NCBI GenBank assembly: GCA_012270975.1
Contig: JAAXHH010000141.1
Coordinates: 655,089-719,088 of the forward strand
From: Candidatus Latescibacterota bacterium
GTDB taxonomy: Bacteria; JAAXHH01
Length of the DNA: 64,000 nucleotides
Direction of reading: 5' to 3'
The position numbers were made by a program, and so were the translations under genes. The notes beneath the pieces were generated by a model that made no database searches, was not told where the DNA came from, and saw only the letters and a program-made list of their open reading frames with translations. This document shows positions 44,598 through 53,107 of this stretch, piece by piece. Within the stretch, counting starts at the first letter, position 1. Every line of letters starts with the position of its first letter.

Positions 44598-46213
44598 CCG
44601 AAAACAACCAAATTCAGTTAGGTAGGACACTCTGGGCCATCGCTGATCAGCTAAGGGGGGCGATGAACGCGGATGACTTCCGCGACTACATGCTGGCCTT
44701 CCTGTTCCTCCGCTACCTGTCTGACAATTACGAGCAGGCCGCTAAAAAAGAGCTAGGGCGCGACTACCCGGACCCCGACACCATCGGAAACGGCGGGCGG
44801 TCTCCATTGTCTGTCTGGTACGAGCAGAACCCCGATGATGAGTCGGCTTTCGAGAAGCAGATGCGACTCAAAGCGCATTACATCATCCGCCCCGAACACC
44901 TCTGGACCAGCATTGCGTACATGGCACGCACCCAGGACGACGGGCTGCTAAACACGCTACAGGCCGGCTTCAATTACATCGAGACCGAATCGTTTCAGAG
45001 CACGTTCTCTGGGCTTTTCTCAGAAATCAATCTCGCCTCCGAAAAGCTTGGGAAGACCTACGTAGACCGGAACGCGAAGCTCTGCACGATCATCACCAGA
45101 ATTGCCGAGGGCCTCGCGGAGTTCTCGACCGACAGTGACACCTTAGGCGACGCCTACGAGTACCTGATCGGCCAGTTCGCCGCAGGCTCGGGCAAAAAAG
45201 CCGGAGAATTCTACACGCCACAGCGCATTTCGGACATCCTCTCCGAGATCGTCACGCTCGACGGTCAGGAGCCGAATACCGGCAAGCGGAAGCGCCTCGA
45301 CAGAGTGATGGACTTCGCCTGCGGCTCTGGCTCGCTGCTACTCAATGTGCGCAATCGAATGGGTTCGCACGGTATCGGCAGAATCTGCGGGCAGGAGAAG
45401 AACGTCACTACCTACAACCTCGCCCGTATGAACATGCTGCTCCACGGGGTGAAGGACCTGGAGTTCGAAATCTTCCACGGCGACACGCTGACGAACGACT
45501 GGGACATGCTCCGCGAGACGAACCCGGCGAAGAAGCCCCGATTCGACGCCGTGGTCGCCAACCCACCGTTCAGCTACCGCTGGGGTCCGAACGAGGCCTT
45601 AGGCGAGGATTCGCGTTTCAAGAACTATGGGCTGGCCCCGAAGTCGGCGGCGGATTTCGCGTTCTTGCTGCACGGGTTTCACTACCTCAGGGACGACGGT
45701 GTGATGGCGATCATTCTACCACACGGCGTGTTGTTCCGCGGCGGCGCTGAGGCGAAGATCCGACGCAAGCTTCTCGACGACGGGCACATCGACACTGTCA
45801 TCGGCCTTCCATCGAATCTGTTCTACTCAACTGGCATCCCGGTCTGCATTCTCGTGCTGAAGAAGTGCAAGAAGCCCGAGGACGTTCTGTTCATCAACGC
45901 GTCCGAGTATTTCGAGAAGGGCAAGCGACAGAACTACCTGACAGACGAGCATATTGGAAAGATCGTCGAAACGTACCGGGAGCGTCCCGAGAAGGGCATC
46001 AAGCGGTACGCCAGGCGCGTGGAAATGGATGAGATCAAGGCCAACGAGTACAACCTGAACATCTCGCGCTATGTAAGTACGGCCGTGCCGGAGGTCGAGA
46101 TTGATCTGTCGGCCACGCATCAGGAGTTGGTAGAGATTGAAAAACAGATTAAGGAGTCAACGGCAAAACACAACGCGTTTCTAAAGGAACTTGGACTACC
46201 TCCTATAGAATAG
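44594..46213 (+). CDS. hsdM: Type I restriction-modification methyltransferase subunit
   Basis: 539 aa N6-adenine methyltransferase. HsdM N-terminal helices (LGRTLWAIADQLRGAMNADDFRDYMLAFLFLRYLSD), then AGEFYTPQRISDILSEIV, the SAM-binding motif VMDFACGSGSLLLN, and the catalytic NPPF (VVANPPFSYRW). It is last in the operon, overlapping the anticodon-nuclease stop (ATGA); in most systems hsdM comes before hsdS and hsdR. Confidence 0.97.
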   Translation: MTENNQIQLGRTLWAIADQLRGAMNADDFRDYMLAFLFLRYLSDNYEQAAKKELGRDYPDPDTIGNGGRSPLSVWYEQNPDDESAFEKQMRLKAHYIIRPEHLWTSIAYMARTQDDGLLNTLQAGFNYIETESFQSTFSGLFSEINLASEKLGKTYVDRNAKLCTIITRIAEGLAEFSTDSDTLGDAYEYLIGQFAAGSGKKAGEFYTPQRISDILSEIVTLDGQEPNTGKRKRLDRVMDFACGSGSLLLNVRNRMGSHGIGRICGQEKNVTTYNLARMNMLLHGVKDLEFEIFHGDTLTNDWDMLRETNPAKKPRFDAVVANPPFSYRWGPNEALGEDSRFKNYGLAPKSAADFAFLLHGFHYLRDDGVMAIILPHGVLFRGGAEAKIRRKLLDDGHIDTVIGLPSNLFYSTGIPVCILVLKKCKKPEDVLFINASEYFEKGKRQNYLTDEHIGKIVETYRERPEKGIKRYARRVEMDEIKANEYNLNISRYVSTAVPEVEIDLSATHQELVEIEKQIKESTAKHNAFLKELGLPPIE

Positions 46214-46504
46214 CTGGTCTCCAATATACTCCATCACGGCCGTGACATAAGCGCTAAGAGCGACCAACTCATATTTATACCACTCCTGACGTCGGATGAT
46301 CCTTTCTCATGGCAGAATCTTGCGATGTAACTTCGGGATCGTGGCAAATGAAAGCTTTAACTAGACATAACACAGCGTCTGTGAACAGTTCGGAAGAAAC
46401 GACTTCAGCAAGACATTACTAATAAACGCCATTTAAGTTTTAGACAGCTCACTCCCAGACGGTGCCACAAGGAAAAGCGACAGCCCTAGTTAGGAAAATC
46501 ATTA

Positions 46505-47917
46505 ATGGCATCCAGTGAATTCTCGGCTGTGGACTGGATTGACCGACTCACGCCGGCACTCACTAACCTGGCCAAAGCCCAGATCCCCTATCTGGAAGAA
46601 TACTACAAGCATAATCAGTTTGTGCAAGTGTTCGAAGATTGGAGTAATGGTGAAACTCCGGTCTTCCCTTTGGACGATCTGCGTCTCCTCTATGCAATGG
46701 CTCGCCGTGGCAACATCCGCGATGGAGAGGGGAATTACGCCCCCCTGTGTGAAGTGCTGGACCCTGTACGGCACATACTTCGTTCGCATCCCACACTGGC
46801 GCGCGTCGTGAGCCCGATCATCGGCAAAGACGAATTCCAGATGGATATACTGAACTCCGGGGGATTGACCTACACGACGGACCTGATCGCAGGTCTGATC
46901 GCGCGCGCAGCGGAACTGTCCGAAGATGGATTCCGGACAGCTGCGGCCGAACTCAACAGGCTTCTCGACCCGATGCCGGAAGCAGGTCAGGGCGGCGTGC
47001 CGGGCGAGTTGGATGTCGGTTTCGATGCAGTGTTGTTCTATGGGCTGACATTCAAGCATCGGCTCGATATTGCAGACGGAATGGTGGTCCTTCCACTCGA
47101 ACAGATACGGAGGTTTGTTGACCAAAACCTGGTGAATGAGCTCGCTCCACCGGGTGCCGGATTCCATGGCTGGAGGTCGATGGGGGCTGTGGTAAGACCG
47201 TTCCATTGGCGACCCGAGTTTCACCGGAACGGCCGTTTTGGGGATCGGGTACCGAGGAATCCCGGTAAGTTTTTTCGGGAAGCGGTGATCTTTCTGGATC
47301 TTCTAGCCATAGCGCACGCGACACCTGTGCTGTACCTGGCAACAATGGAGAATTGCATCGACCGATCTGCCGGTCGACTCCTGGGTCTGGCGGATCGAAA
47401 AAACAGCCACAATCCCGGCCGATCGGTTCAGAGCTTCGATGGGTTCGATTTATGTCCGGAGCCTGTACCGGCAGCACTCGACGAGGCGAGGGAGGCATTC
47501 AAGCACCGAGAGAGTGCACGTTTCGCTATAGTATCCACGGAAGTCAGTAAGCTTTCCGAAGCACTCGTAAGGGAAGGACGATTTCCGGACGAAAACAGGT
47601 TCTTAAAGGTGGCAATTGTACTTGAGCGGATGTATGATCTGCCCGAATGGAAGATCTCCCACAAGTTACAAAACCGAGCTTCCTTGTATCTTGGATCTGA
47701 CTTGGAACGCCAGGAGAGGATACAAAAAGGCATCAAGGAGTTTTACGACACACGGTCGAACATCGTGCATAGGGGCTCCAACAACGTACCTCCAAAAGAA
47801 CGATTCGAATCATTCGGTAAGGGATTCGACATTGCCAAACAGACGTTATTCAAATTGCTGCGCGAAGGTCCACCTGAGAACTGGGGAGAGGTGTTGCCCC
47901 AAACACCACAAAAATGA
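46505..47917 (+). CDS. Uncharacterised protein with C-terminal Apea-like HEPN motif
   Basis: 470 aa. I do not recognise the first 350 residues: mostly helical, with DFSAVDWIDRLTPAL-like start, no ATPase or nuclease motif. The last 100 residues (VAIVLERMYDLPEWKISHKLQNRASLYLG...IKEFYDTRSNIVHRGSNN) match the Apea-like HEPN layout, with RSNIVHRG fitting the RX4-6H ribonuclease motif. It stands alone 291 bp after hsdM. Location in a defence cluster suggests an RNase-based abortive system or a sensor; this is inference. Confidence 0.7.
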   Translation: MASSEFSAVDWIDRLTPALTNLAKAQIPYLEEYYKHNQFVQVFEDWSNGETPVFPLDDLRLLYAMARRGNIRDGEGNYAPLCEVLDPVRHILRSHPTLARVVSPIIGKDEFQMDILNSGGLTYTTDLIAGLIARAAELSEDGFRTAAAELNRLLDPMPEAGQGGVPGELDVGFDAVLFYGLTFKHRLDIADGMVVLPLEQIRRFVDQNLVNELAPPGAGFHGWRSMGAVVRPFHWRPEFHRNGRFGDRVPRNPGKFFREAVIFLDLLAIAHATPVLYLATMENCIDRSAGRLLGLADRKNSHNPGRSVQSFDGFDLCPEPVPAALDEAREAFKHRESARFAIVSTEVSKLSEALVREGRFPDENRFLKVAIVLERMYDLPEWKISHKLQNRASLYLGSDLERQERIQKGIKEFYDTRSNIVHRGSNNVPPKERFESFGKGFDIAKQTLFKLLREGPPENWGEVLPQTPQK

Positions 47918-48078
47918 GCAGCGTACCTCGGCCGAGTATCTCCGATCCCAACCAACGCCGCTTCTCCGATATACACATCTGTAAGCAATACAATTGTCGC
48001 CGCACTGAACCGCTGCGTCATGGCTTGGCGTTGCGGTCTGCTTCTTCCCTTGTTCAAGACTTTGCGGAACCTTTGGGA

Positions 48079-48321
48079 TTACAACACTCGTGAATGGAAT
48101 ACAGCAGGTCTTTCTTCATCGACGGCGATACATTTCCTAATCAAGAAGGTCTCAGGTTGATATCCTTTCTCTTTCGCAACGGAATACGCTGCAAACGGAG
48201 ATTCGTAGAAATCAACCACACCGTCTTCCTGTGATATCAGAATGAATTCACCGTGGTGGTCACGAGCGTATTCTGGCTGATGCGCTCTGTAAATCTTGAT
48301 AAGTTGATCCAGCGTAGACAT
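48079..48321 (-). CDS. Small DUF5678-like protein
   Basis: 80 aa. The pattern YARDHHGEFILISQEDGVVDFYESPFAAYSVAKEKGYQPETFLIRKC resembles DUF5678 (GEFVLI...G..F...A...G....FL(V/I)), small proteins often encoded beside retropepsin-like genes. No such partner is seen here. ATG 48321 has GAGG 5 nt upstream. The function is unknown. Confidence 0.6.
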   Translation of the reverse strand: MSTLDQLIKIYRAHQPEYARDHHGEFILISQEDGVVDFYESPFAAYSVAKEKGYQPETFLIRKCIAVDEERPAVFHSRVL

Positions 48322-48382
48322 GGTAACCTCGGCTTGTATCAAGTACGCAACTCCCATCTCAATGAGCGTTTGAACTCCATTA

Positions 48383-48394
48383 CTCTAATTAGAG
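48383..48394. promoter_or_regulatory. 12-bp perfect palindrome upstream of the DUF5678-like gene
   Basis: CTCTAATTAGAG, about 62 bp upstream of the minus-strand start at 48321, in promoter/operator position. No regulator is identified. Confidence 0.35.
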
Positions 48395-48510
48395 AACTTG
48401 AACCGTTTAGCGATGGGTTCTGCGGTACAGGTAGTCTGGGAAACCTATGATATAAACTCCTCAGAGTTCCAATAAACTGCCTGCTGGGGGCAGTCGCATT
48501 TCTATCTACT

Positions 48511-48729
48511 CTACTCAGTATCTGACACACGTAGATAACCTTCAACACGAGCGAGCCGGGTGTTTATATCCCGGACCTCAGCCCGTATAGCGGCCAACTC
48601 GGTCCTGATCTCGTTTCGAAACTCGGTGTTGGCCTGATTGACGAAACTCAGGATGGCAATTACGAGTATGCCGACGGCGGTTATGACTTGTGCGCCGAAG
48701 GCCCAGTTGTCGCGGGTCATTACGGTCAT
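48511..48729 (-). CDS. Small single-TM protein with coiled-coil tail
   Basis: 72 aa. One membrane helix (VITAVGILVIAILSFV) followed by a charged heptad region (EFRNEIRTELAAIRAEVRDINTRLARVEGYL). ATG 48729 is fixed by AGGAG with 7-nt spacing. Resembles many small orphan TM/coiled-coil proteins; the function is unknown. It is transcribed with, or parallel to, the similar gene at 48775. Confidence 0.6.
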   Translation of the reverse strand: MTVMTRDNWAFGAQVITAVGILVIAILSFVNQANTEFRNEIRTELAAIRAEVRDINTRLARVEGYLRVSDTE

Positions 48730-48774
48730 CGTTAGACTCCTATGTTTCAAACCACACGCGAAATCCGAGCAACT

Positions 48775-49053
48775 TCACCTGAAGTAATTCATAAGGCCAA
48801 CCACAACCGCTCCTGCTGCCCCAAGCAACGAAAGCCCCGCGGTCCCGGCACCGACCAATACCCATGTTTTTATATTGGCAATATCTTCTTTTGTTGCGGT
48901 GTTTTTGAATTTCTCTTCAATTCGGCCTAGTCTTACCCGAATGTTGTCTGCACCAAAGTACAATTCATCGCCAACCTGTCTGATGAAATGTTGGATCTCA
49001 GCCTGGGATAATTCAGATTCTTCAGGTGCTCTATTCGATACTGGATTGTTCAT
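48775..49053 (-). CDS. Small coiled-coil plus C-terminal TM protein
   Basis: 92 aa, mirror layout of its neighbour: a helical N-terminus, heptads (LGRIEEKFKNTATKEDIANIKT), then a C-terminal membrane helix (WVLVGAGTAGLSLLGAAGAVVVGLMNYF). The xEKx(A)TKEDI + TM pattern is like small XhlA/holin-associated or orphan membrane proteins. GGATGG lies just upstream of ATG. 9 bp downstream of the truncated antitoxin gene, same strand. Confidence 0.6.
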   Translation of the reverse strand: MNNPVSNRAPEESELSQAEIQHFIRQVGDELYFGADNIRVRLGRIEEKFKNTATKEDIANIKTWVLVGAGTAGLSLLGAAGAVVVGLMNYFR

Positions 49054-49061
49054 TGTCCATC

Positions 49062-49232
49062 CTATCCTTTAGTTCTGCAGGCAGTATCCTCAGATCCGGT
49101 TTGTGTTTGATTTCGTGCCTTGTGCAGGTCTCTTAGCGACATCTCTTCGGCGATCAGTTCCTGGGCTCTTTCTTCGACTTTCTTCCGTCGGGCCGAGGGC
49201 AACTCGTCCATTATGTCCTTCAGCGAACTCAT
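49062..49232 (-). pseudogene. Truncated HigA/XRE-type antitoxin (N-terminal remnant)
   Basis: 56 codons after an excellent Shine-Dalgarno (GAGGAGGAG). The start MSSLKDIMDELPSARRKKVEERAQELIAEEMSLRDLHKAR matches the N-terminus of XRE-family antitoxins of HigBA/Gp49-like modules (LP.ERR.K(V/I)..R..ELI.EEM.L..LR.AR..TQ). After NQTQ, where the DNA-binding HTH should begin, the sequence changes and stops. The HTH and the partner toxin are missing, so it is a decayed remnant, although it could still be expressed as a short peptide. Confidence 0.65.
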
Positions 49233-49639
49233 CTTGCTCTCCTCCTCTCAGCCGTCAATCAATTAGGATGTAGGTCGAATCGGTGATCCTTCTAATCGCG
49301 TTAGTCAGCGTTACGTTCCGCAATCTCGTGATTTCTTTTTAACTTTAAGGATGGATCACTGAATGTTCGGCCTGTTCCTGGATTATGCCTGGACTTTGGA
49401 TTGACGTCAGGGCTAGTTCACGCCAAATTAAAAAAGGTCAATCCAAAGACATAGCGGTCTGACATTTCGCGAAGTTCGTTGTCGTACACACTTGCCGGAA
49501 CGGATCGTTTACATGCAAGCGTGCGTACACTGGATATATACCATAGACCAATGTCATGCACGAGCAAGCACGACCACTGACATCAGCCCCGGCCTGCACG
49601 ATCAAATCAGCATCCACTACCCCTCAGGAGCAACTTCCC
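49233..49639. other. Intergenic stretch at the right edge of the island
   Basis: No gene seen. It contains a 12-bp perfect inverted repeat, CTTTGGATTGAC (49394-49405) and GTCAATCCAAAG (49437-49448), with a 31-nt loop ending in AAAAAA. Composition shifts back to GC-rich after about 49600. Confidence 0.6.
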
Positions 49640-50542
49640 ATGCCACCCGAAGCTAAGCCACCCGAAGGCAAAATCGACCCGCGCGTTTTCGAACTGTATG
49701 ACGAATACTGTCACGGCTATATCGACCGGCGCACGTTTCTGAGCCGTGCCGCCGCGATCACGATCGGCGGCGTCTCCGCGCTTTCGATGGCGCAGGCGCT
49801 CCTGCCGCGCTATGCCGAGGCCCAGACGATCTCCTTCACCGACCGGCGGATCAAGGGTACGTACGTCGAGTATCCGTCGCCCGGCGGTAACTCGGGGACC
49901 ATGCGGGGATACCTCGTGCAACCCACGGGCGACGGGCCCTTTCCCGCCGTCATCATCTTCCACGAAAACCGGGGGCTGAATCCGTACATCGAGGACGTGG
50001 CGCGGCGGGCTGCCGTGGCCGGGTTCCTTGCGCTGGCTCCGGACGGACTGGCCCCGATCGGCGGCTACCCCGGCAACGATGACGACGGCCGTACCATGCA
50101 GCGGAGCCTCGACCGGGAGAAGCTGGACCAGGACATGATCAACAGCGCGCGGTATCTAAAAGCCCATGCCCTTTCGAACGGCCGGCTCGGCGCCACGGGC
50201 TTCTGCTGGGGCGGGGGGATGACCAATCGCCTCGCGGTGGCCCTCGGCAGCGACCTGGACGCCGGCGTGCCGTACTACGGCGCCACGGCCGCGAGCGAGG
50301 ACGTGCCGAAGATCGAGGCGGCCCTCATGATCATCTACGCGGGGACCGACCGGCGCATCAACGCCATGTGGCCGGAGTACGAGGAAGCGCTCAAAGCGAG
50401 CGACGTAACGTACGAGATGCGCTTGTTCGAGGGAACGCTCCACGGTTTCCACAACAACTCGACACCCCGGTACAACGAGACGGCGGCGGCGCAGGCGTGG
50501 AACCTCACCGTGGGCTTCTTTCGGAAACATCTCGCGGATTAA
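49640..50542 (+). CDS. Dienelactone hydrolase family protein, Tat-type signal
   Basis: 300 aa alpha/beta hydrolase. The N-terminal region DRRTFLSRAAAITIGGVSALSMAQALL is twin-arginine-like, pointing to export. Catalytic residues fit dienelactone hydrolases: nucleophilic Cys in GATGFCWGGGM, Asp in IIYAGTDRRIN, His in GTLHGFHNN, and the Glu in FHENRGLNPY. ATG 49640 after AGGAG is chosen; an upstream in-frame ATG at 49556 has no Shine-Dalgarno. The substrate is unknown. Confidence 0.87.
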   Translation: MPPEAKPPEGKIDPRVFELYDEYCHGYIDRRTFLSRAAAITIGGVSALSMAQALLPRYAEAQTISFTDRRIKGTYVEYPSPGGNSGTMRGYLVQPTGDGPFPAVIIFHENRGLNPYIEDVARRAAVAGFLALAPDGLAPIGGYPGNDDDGRTMQRSLDREKLDQDMINSARYLKAHALSNGRLGATGFCWGGGMTNRLAVALGSDLDAGVPYYGATAASEDVPKIEAALMIIYAGTDRRINAMWPEYEEALKASDVTYEMRLFEGTLHGFHNNSTPRYNETAAAQAWNLTVGFFRKHLAD

Positions 50543-50621
50543 ATGCGATTTACGTCGCGCCGCTCAACGCCCGTGCCCGTCACGGAATCGTAAACCCGGT
50601 TGATCGGAAGAAAGGTCGCCA

Positions 50622-51764
50622 ATGGATATCGAACAGATTCGAGATCAGATGCCGGGCCTTCGATTCGGCATCTACCTGAACACCGGAGGAATCGGCCAGG
50701 CGCCGGTCAGTGTAAACAAGGCGATGGCCGAGGGCTATCAGCAGATGCTCAGCGGCAGCGTGAGTCCGGCCGACTGGTACACCGCGATGGAGCGGGCGGC
50801 CTCGGAAATGCCGGCCAGGATCGCCGGCTTCTTCGGTGCCGATGCCGGGGAGATCGCGTTGACGATGAGCACCGGCGAAGGGTACGGCATGGTGCTCGGT
50901 GGATTAAGCTGGAAGCCGGGCGACGAGGTGATTATTACAAACGAAGAACATCCGGTACCCCTGCAGGCCGCCGAAGGTCTGGCGGACCGGGTAGGGGCGG
51001 TCATCAAGGTGGTCGAGATCGACCAGGACAAGGACGTTTTGCTGAATCGGCTGGAAGATGCCATCACCCCGCGAACCCGGCTGTTCTGCTTCAGCCATGT
51101 CACGACGGATACCGGGACCCGGTTGCCCGCCCGGGAGATCAGCGCGCTGGCGCGGGCGCGGGGCATTCTCACGCTCTGGGACGGTTGCCAGGCCGTTGGA
51201 CAATTCCCGGTGGATCTGCATGACATGGGCTGCGATTTCTACGCCACCAACTGCTACAAGTGGATGCTCGCGCCCATGGGCACCGGATTTCTCTATGTTC
51301 GGAAAGACGCGCAGCAAGTACTGAAGCCTCTGCGGCGGCCGCACGCGCCGGATGGCACGGCCCGTCAGTACGAGACCGGAACGCCGGCGAGCATGCTCTA
51401 CCAGGGACTCGGTGCTGGGCTTGATTTCATGGACGGCATCGGGGGACCGCAGGCGATCGCGGAGGAGGCCGGGCGTAAAGCGGAATCGCTGCGCGAGCGC
51501 TTCGACTCCATTCCCGGCGTGCGGGTCATCAGCTCACGCCGCGCCGAAACCCAGACCGGCATCGTCGCTTTCGCCATCGAGGGCATGGAGGGCACCGATG
51601 TCTCCGAGGCACTCCGGGACCGCTGGCAGATCACCCAGCGGGCCACCTACATCAACAAACCGACCGGAGTGCGGATTTCAGTGGCGTTCTACACCAGCGA
51701 TACCGAGTTGGACACGCTGGTCGAAGCGGTGTCGACTTTGGCGGGGGAAACTAAGCAGCGGTAA
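50622..51764 (+). CDS. Class V aminotransferase (cysteine desulfurase / isopenicillin-N epimerase-like)
   Basis: 380 aa PLP enzyme. YLNTGGIGQAPVSV start, TMSTGEGYGMVLGGL, FCFSHVTTDTGTRLPAREI, WDGCQAVGQFPVDL (Asp contacting PLP) and the Schiff-base lysine in YATNCYKWMLAPMGTGFLYVR. It lacks a clear cysteine-desulfurase active-site Cys loop, so an epimerase or lyase role is equally possible. 79 bp after the hydrolase gene, same strand. It converges on the M20 peptidase operon. Confidence 0.87.
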   Translation: MDIEQIRDQMPGLRFGIYLNTGGIGQAPVSVNKAMAEGYQQMLSGSVSPADWYTAMERAASEMPARIAGFFGADAGEIALTMSTGEGYGMVLGGLSWKPGDEVIITNEEHPVPLQAAEGLADRVGAVIKVVEIDQDKDVLLNRLEDAITPRTRLFCFSHVTTDTGTRLPAREISALARARGILTLWDGCQAVGQFPVDLHDMGCDFYATNCYKWMLAPMGTGFLYVRKDAQQVLKPLRRPHAPDGTARQYETGTPASMLYQGLGAGLDFMDGIGGPQAIAEEAGRKAESLRERFDSIPGVRVISSRRAETQTGIVAFAIEGMEGTDVSEALRDRWQITQRATYINKPTGVRISVAFYTSDTELDTLVEAVSTLAGETKQR

Positions 51765-51857
51765 CAACTCTGGCCGGCGAGAGCAGGCAAAGGTAATGGT
51801 TGCTTCAGCGCCTGGAGCATTGCACCGTCGGTCTGGAGCTCTGGACCGTCGTTCCTG

Positions 51858-52994
51858 TCATGCGCAGTATGTGCTGATGACATTTGTGAGGACATCGGCG
51901 CAGACTTCGATCGACGCCAAATCCACCCATTCGTTGTCCCCGTGGAAATCACCACCCGCCGGGCCATAGATCACGGTTGGAATCGAGCGCTCACTCAGAA
52001 GCGCGGCATCCATCCAGCCTGCTCTCCCGCAAACGGGCGGCTCTCGTTCGGTTGTTTGCGCAGCGACCGCCTTGACCAGCTCAACGATTTCATGATCGGC
52101 ATCGATTGAAAACGCCTGCCGATCGAAAGTCAGATTGATCTCGGCCTGGAAGTCTGGATCAGCTTGGCGGCATCGTTCGGCGATTCCTTCCAGCTCCGCA
52201 ACAAAACCCTGGGCGGTCTCGCCCGGGATCGTACGCCTTTCCACGCCCAGGTGACATGTCGCGGGATAACTCGACATTTCGCGCCCACCGTTGATTGTCG
52301 AAGCATGAACCGATCCCGGTCCGAGCATCGGATCGCCTGGTTGTCTTGCCAGCTCGGCCTGAAGGTTCTCGAGCCCTTTAAGAAACCCGCCCATCTTCGT
52401 GATAGCATCGATTCCCTCGGCCGGCAGAGAACCATGAGCGGCGCGGCCCCGCGCGATGACGTCCGCCCAGGCGAACCCCTTATGCGCAACGACGACGTCC
52501 CCACTCGTAGGTTCCGTCACGATGGCGGCGTCAGCCGTCACGCCGGCATCCAAAACGGCGCTGGTGCCCACACTGAAGGCCTCTTCGTCGGCGACCGCCG
52601 TCATGACGACATCCCCTCTGAGCGGCATGCTTCGCGCCCTTGCCAGGGTTACCATCATCGCGGCGACCGACGCTTTCATATCTATCGAGCCGCGGCCGTA
52701 CATTCTGCCACCTTCGACCCTCGGTTGGAACGGATCGGCCATGCCTTCAACGCCGACCGTATCGAGGTGGCCGTTCAGGATGATCGAGCGCCCGCCTCCC
52801 GTGCCCCGCGCGATGGCAACCACGCTTGGACGTCCGTCCGCGTCTATGATTCGAACGTCGGGGGTCTGATCCCGACACCAGTCCGCGACGAAGGCGGCGA
52901 TCTCCGCTTCGCCCGCTCCGGTCGGGGACAGCGAAGGGTTCGTCGAGTCAATCGAAACGAGTTTAGCCGTGAGGTCCGGAAGTTCGCTCGCCAT
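51858..52994 (-). CDS. M20-family metallopeptidase (ArgE/DapE/ACY1-like deacylase)
   Basis: 378 aa zinc-dependent deacylase/peptidase. LNGHLDTV (metal His/Asp), GRGSIDMKASVAAM, VADEEAFSVGT (catalytic Glu), EPTSGDVVVAHKGF, and a dimerisation domain starting RGRAAHGSLPAEG. It hydrolyses N-acyl amino acids or dipeptides in this family; the exact substrate is unknown. Last gene of a minus-strand trio with a C45 acyltransferase and an ornithine-cyclodeaminase-like gene. Confidence 0.9.
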   Translation of the reverse strand: MASELPDLTAKLVSIDSTNPSLSPTGAGEAEIAAFVADWCRDQTPDVRIIDADGRPSVVAIARGTGGGRSIILNGHLDTVGVEGMADPFQPRVEGGRMYGRGSIDMKASVAAMMVTLARARSMPLRGDVVMTAVADEEAFSVGTSAVLDAGVTADAAIVTEPTSGDVVVAHKGFAWADVIARGRAAHGSLPAEGIDAITKMGGFLKGLENLQAELARQPGDPMLGPGSVHASTINGGREMSSYPATCHLGVERRTIPGETAQGFVAELEGIAERCRQADPDFQAEINLTFDRQAFSIDADHEIVELVKAVAAQTTEREPPVCGRAGWMDAALLSERSIPTVIYGPAGGDFHGDNEWVDLASIEVCADVLTNVISTYCA

Positions 52995-53107
52995 AGGTCA
53001 TACTCCTCGAATCAAGGTACTTCCTGCACGGCTCAATCGTACCAAGGGTTTGATTAAGCAGTCAGTCGGAGATCGGCAATCCAAAACCGCGGCAGTCCTG
53101 ACCGGTT

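Noticed and set aside
49394-49448. Terminal inverted repeats of an insertion sequence
   Set aside because: The arms are only 31 nt apart with no transposase inside or target duplication visible.
49233-49640. attR copy of the tmRNA 3' end
   Set aside because: No stretch matching GTTCGATTCCCCCC or CACCTCCA was seen by eye; a computed search would be needed to be sure.
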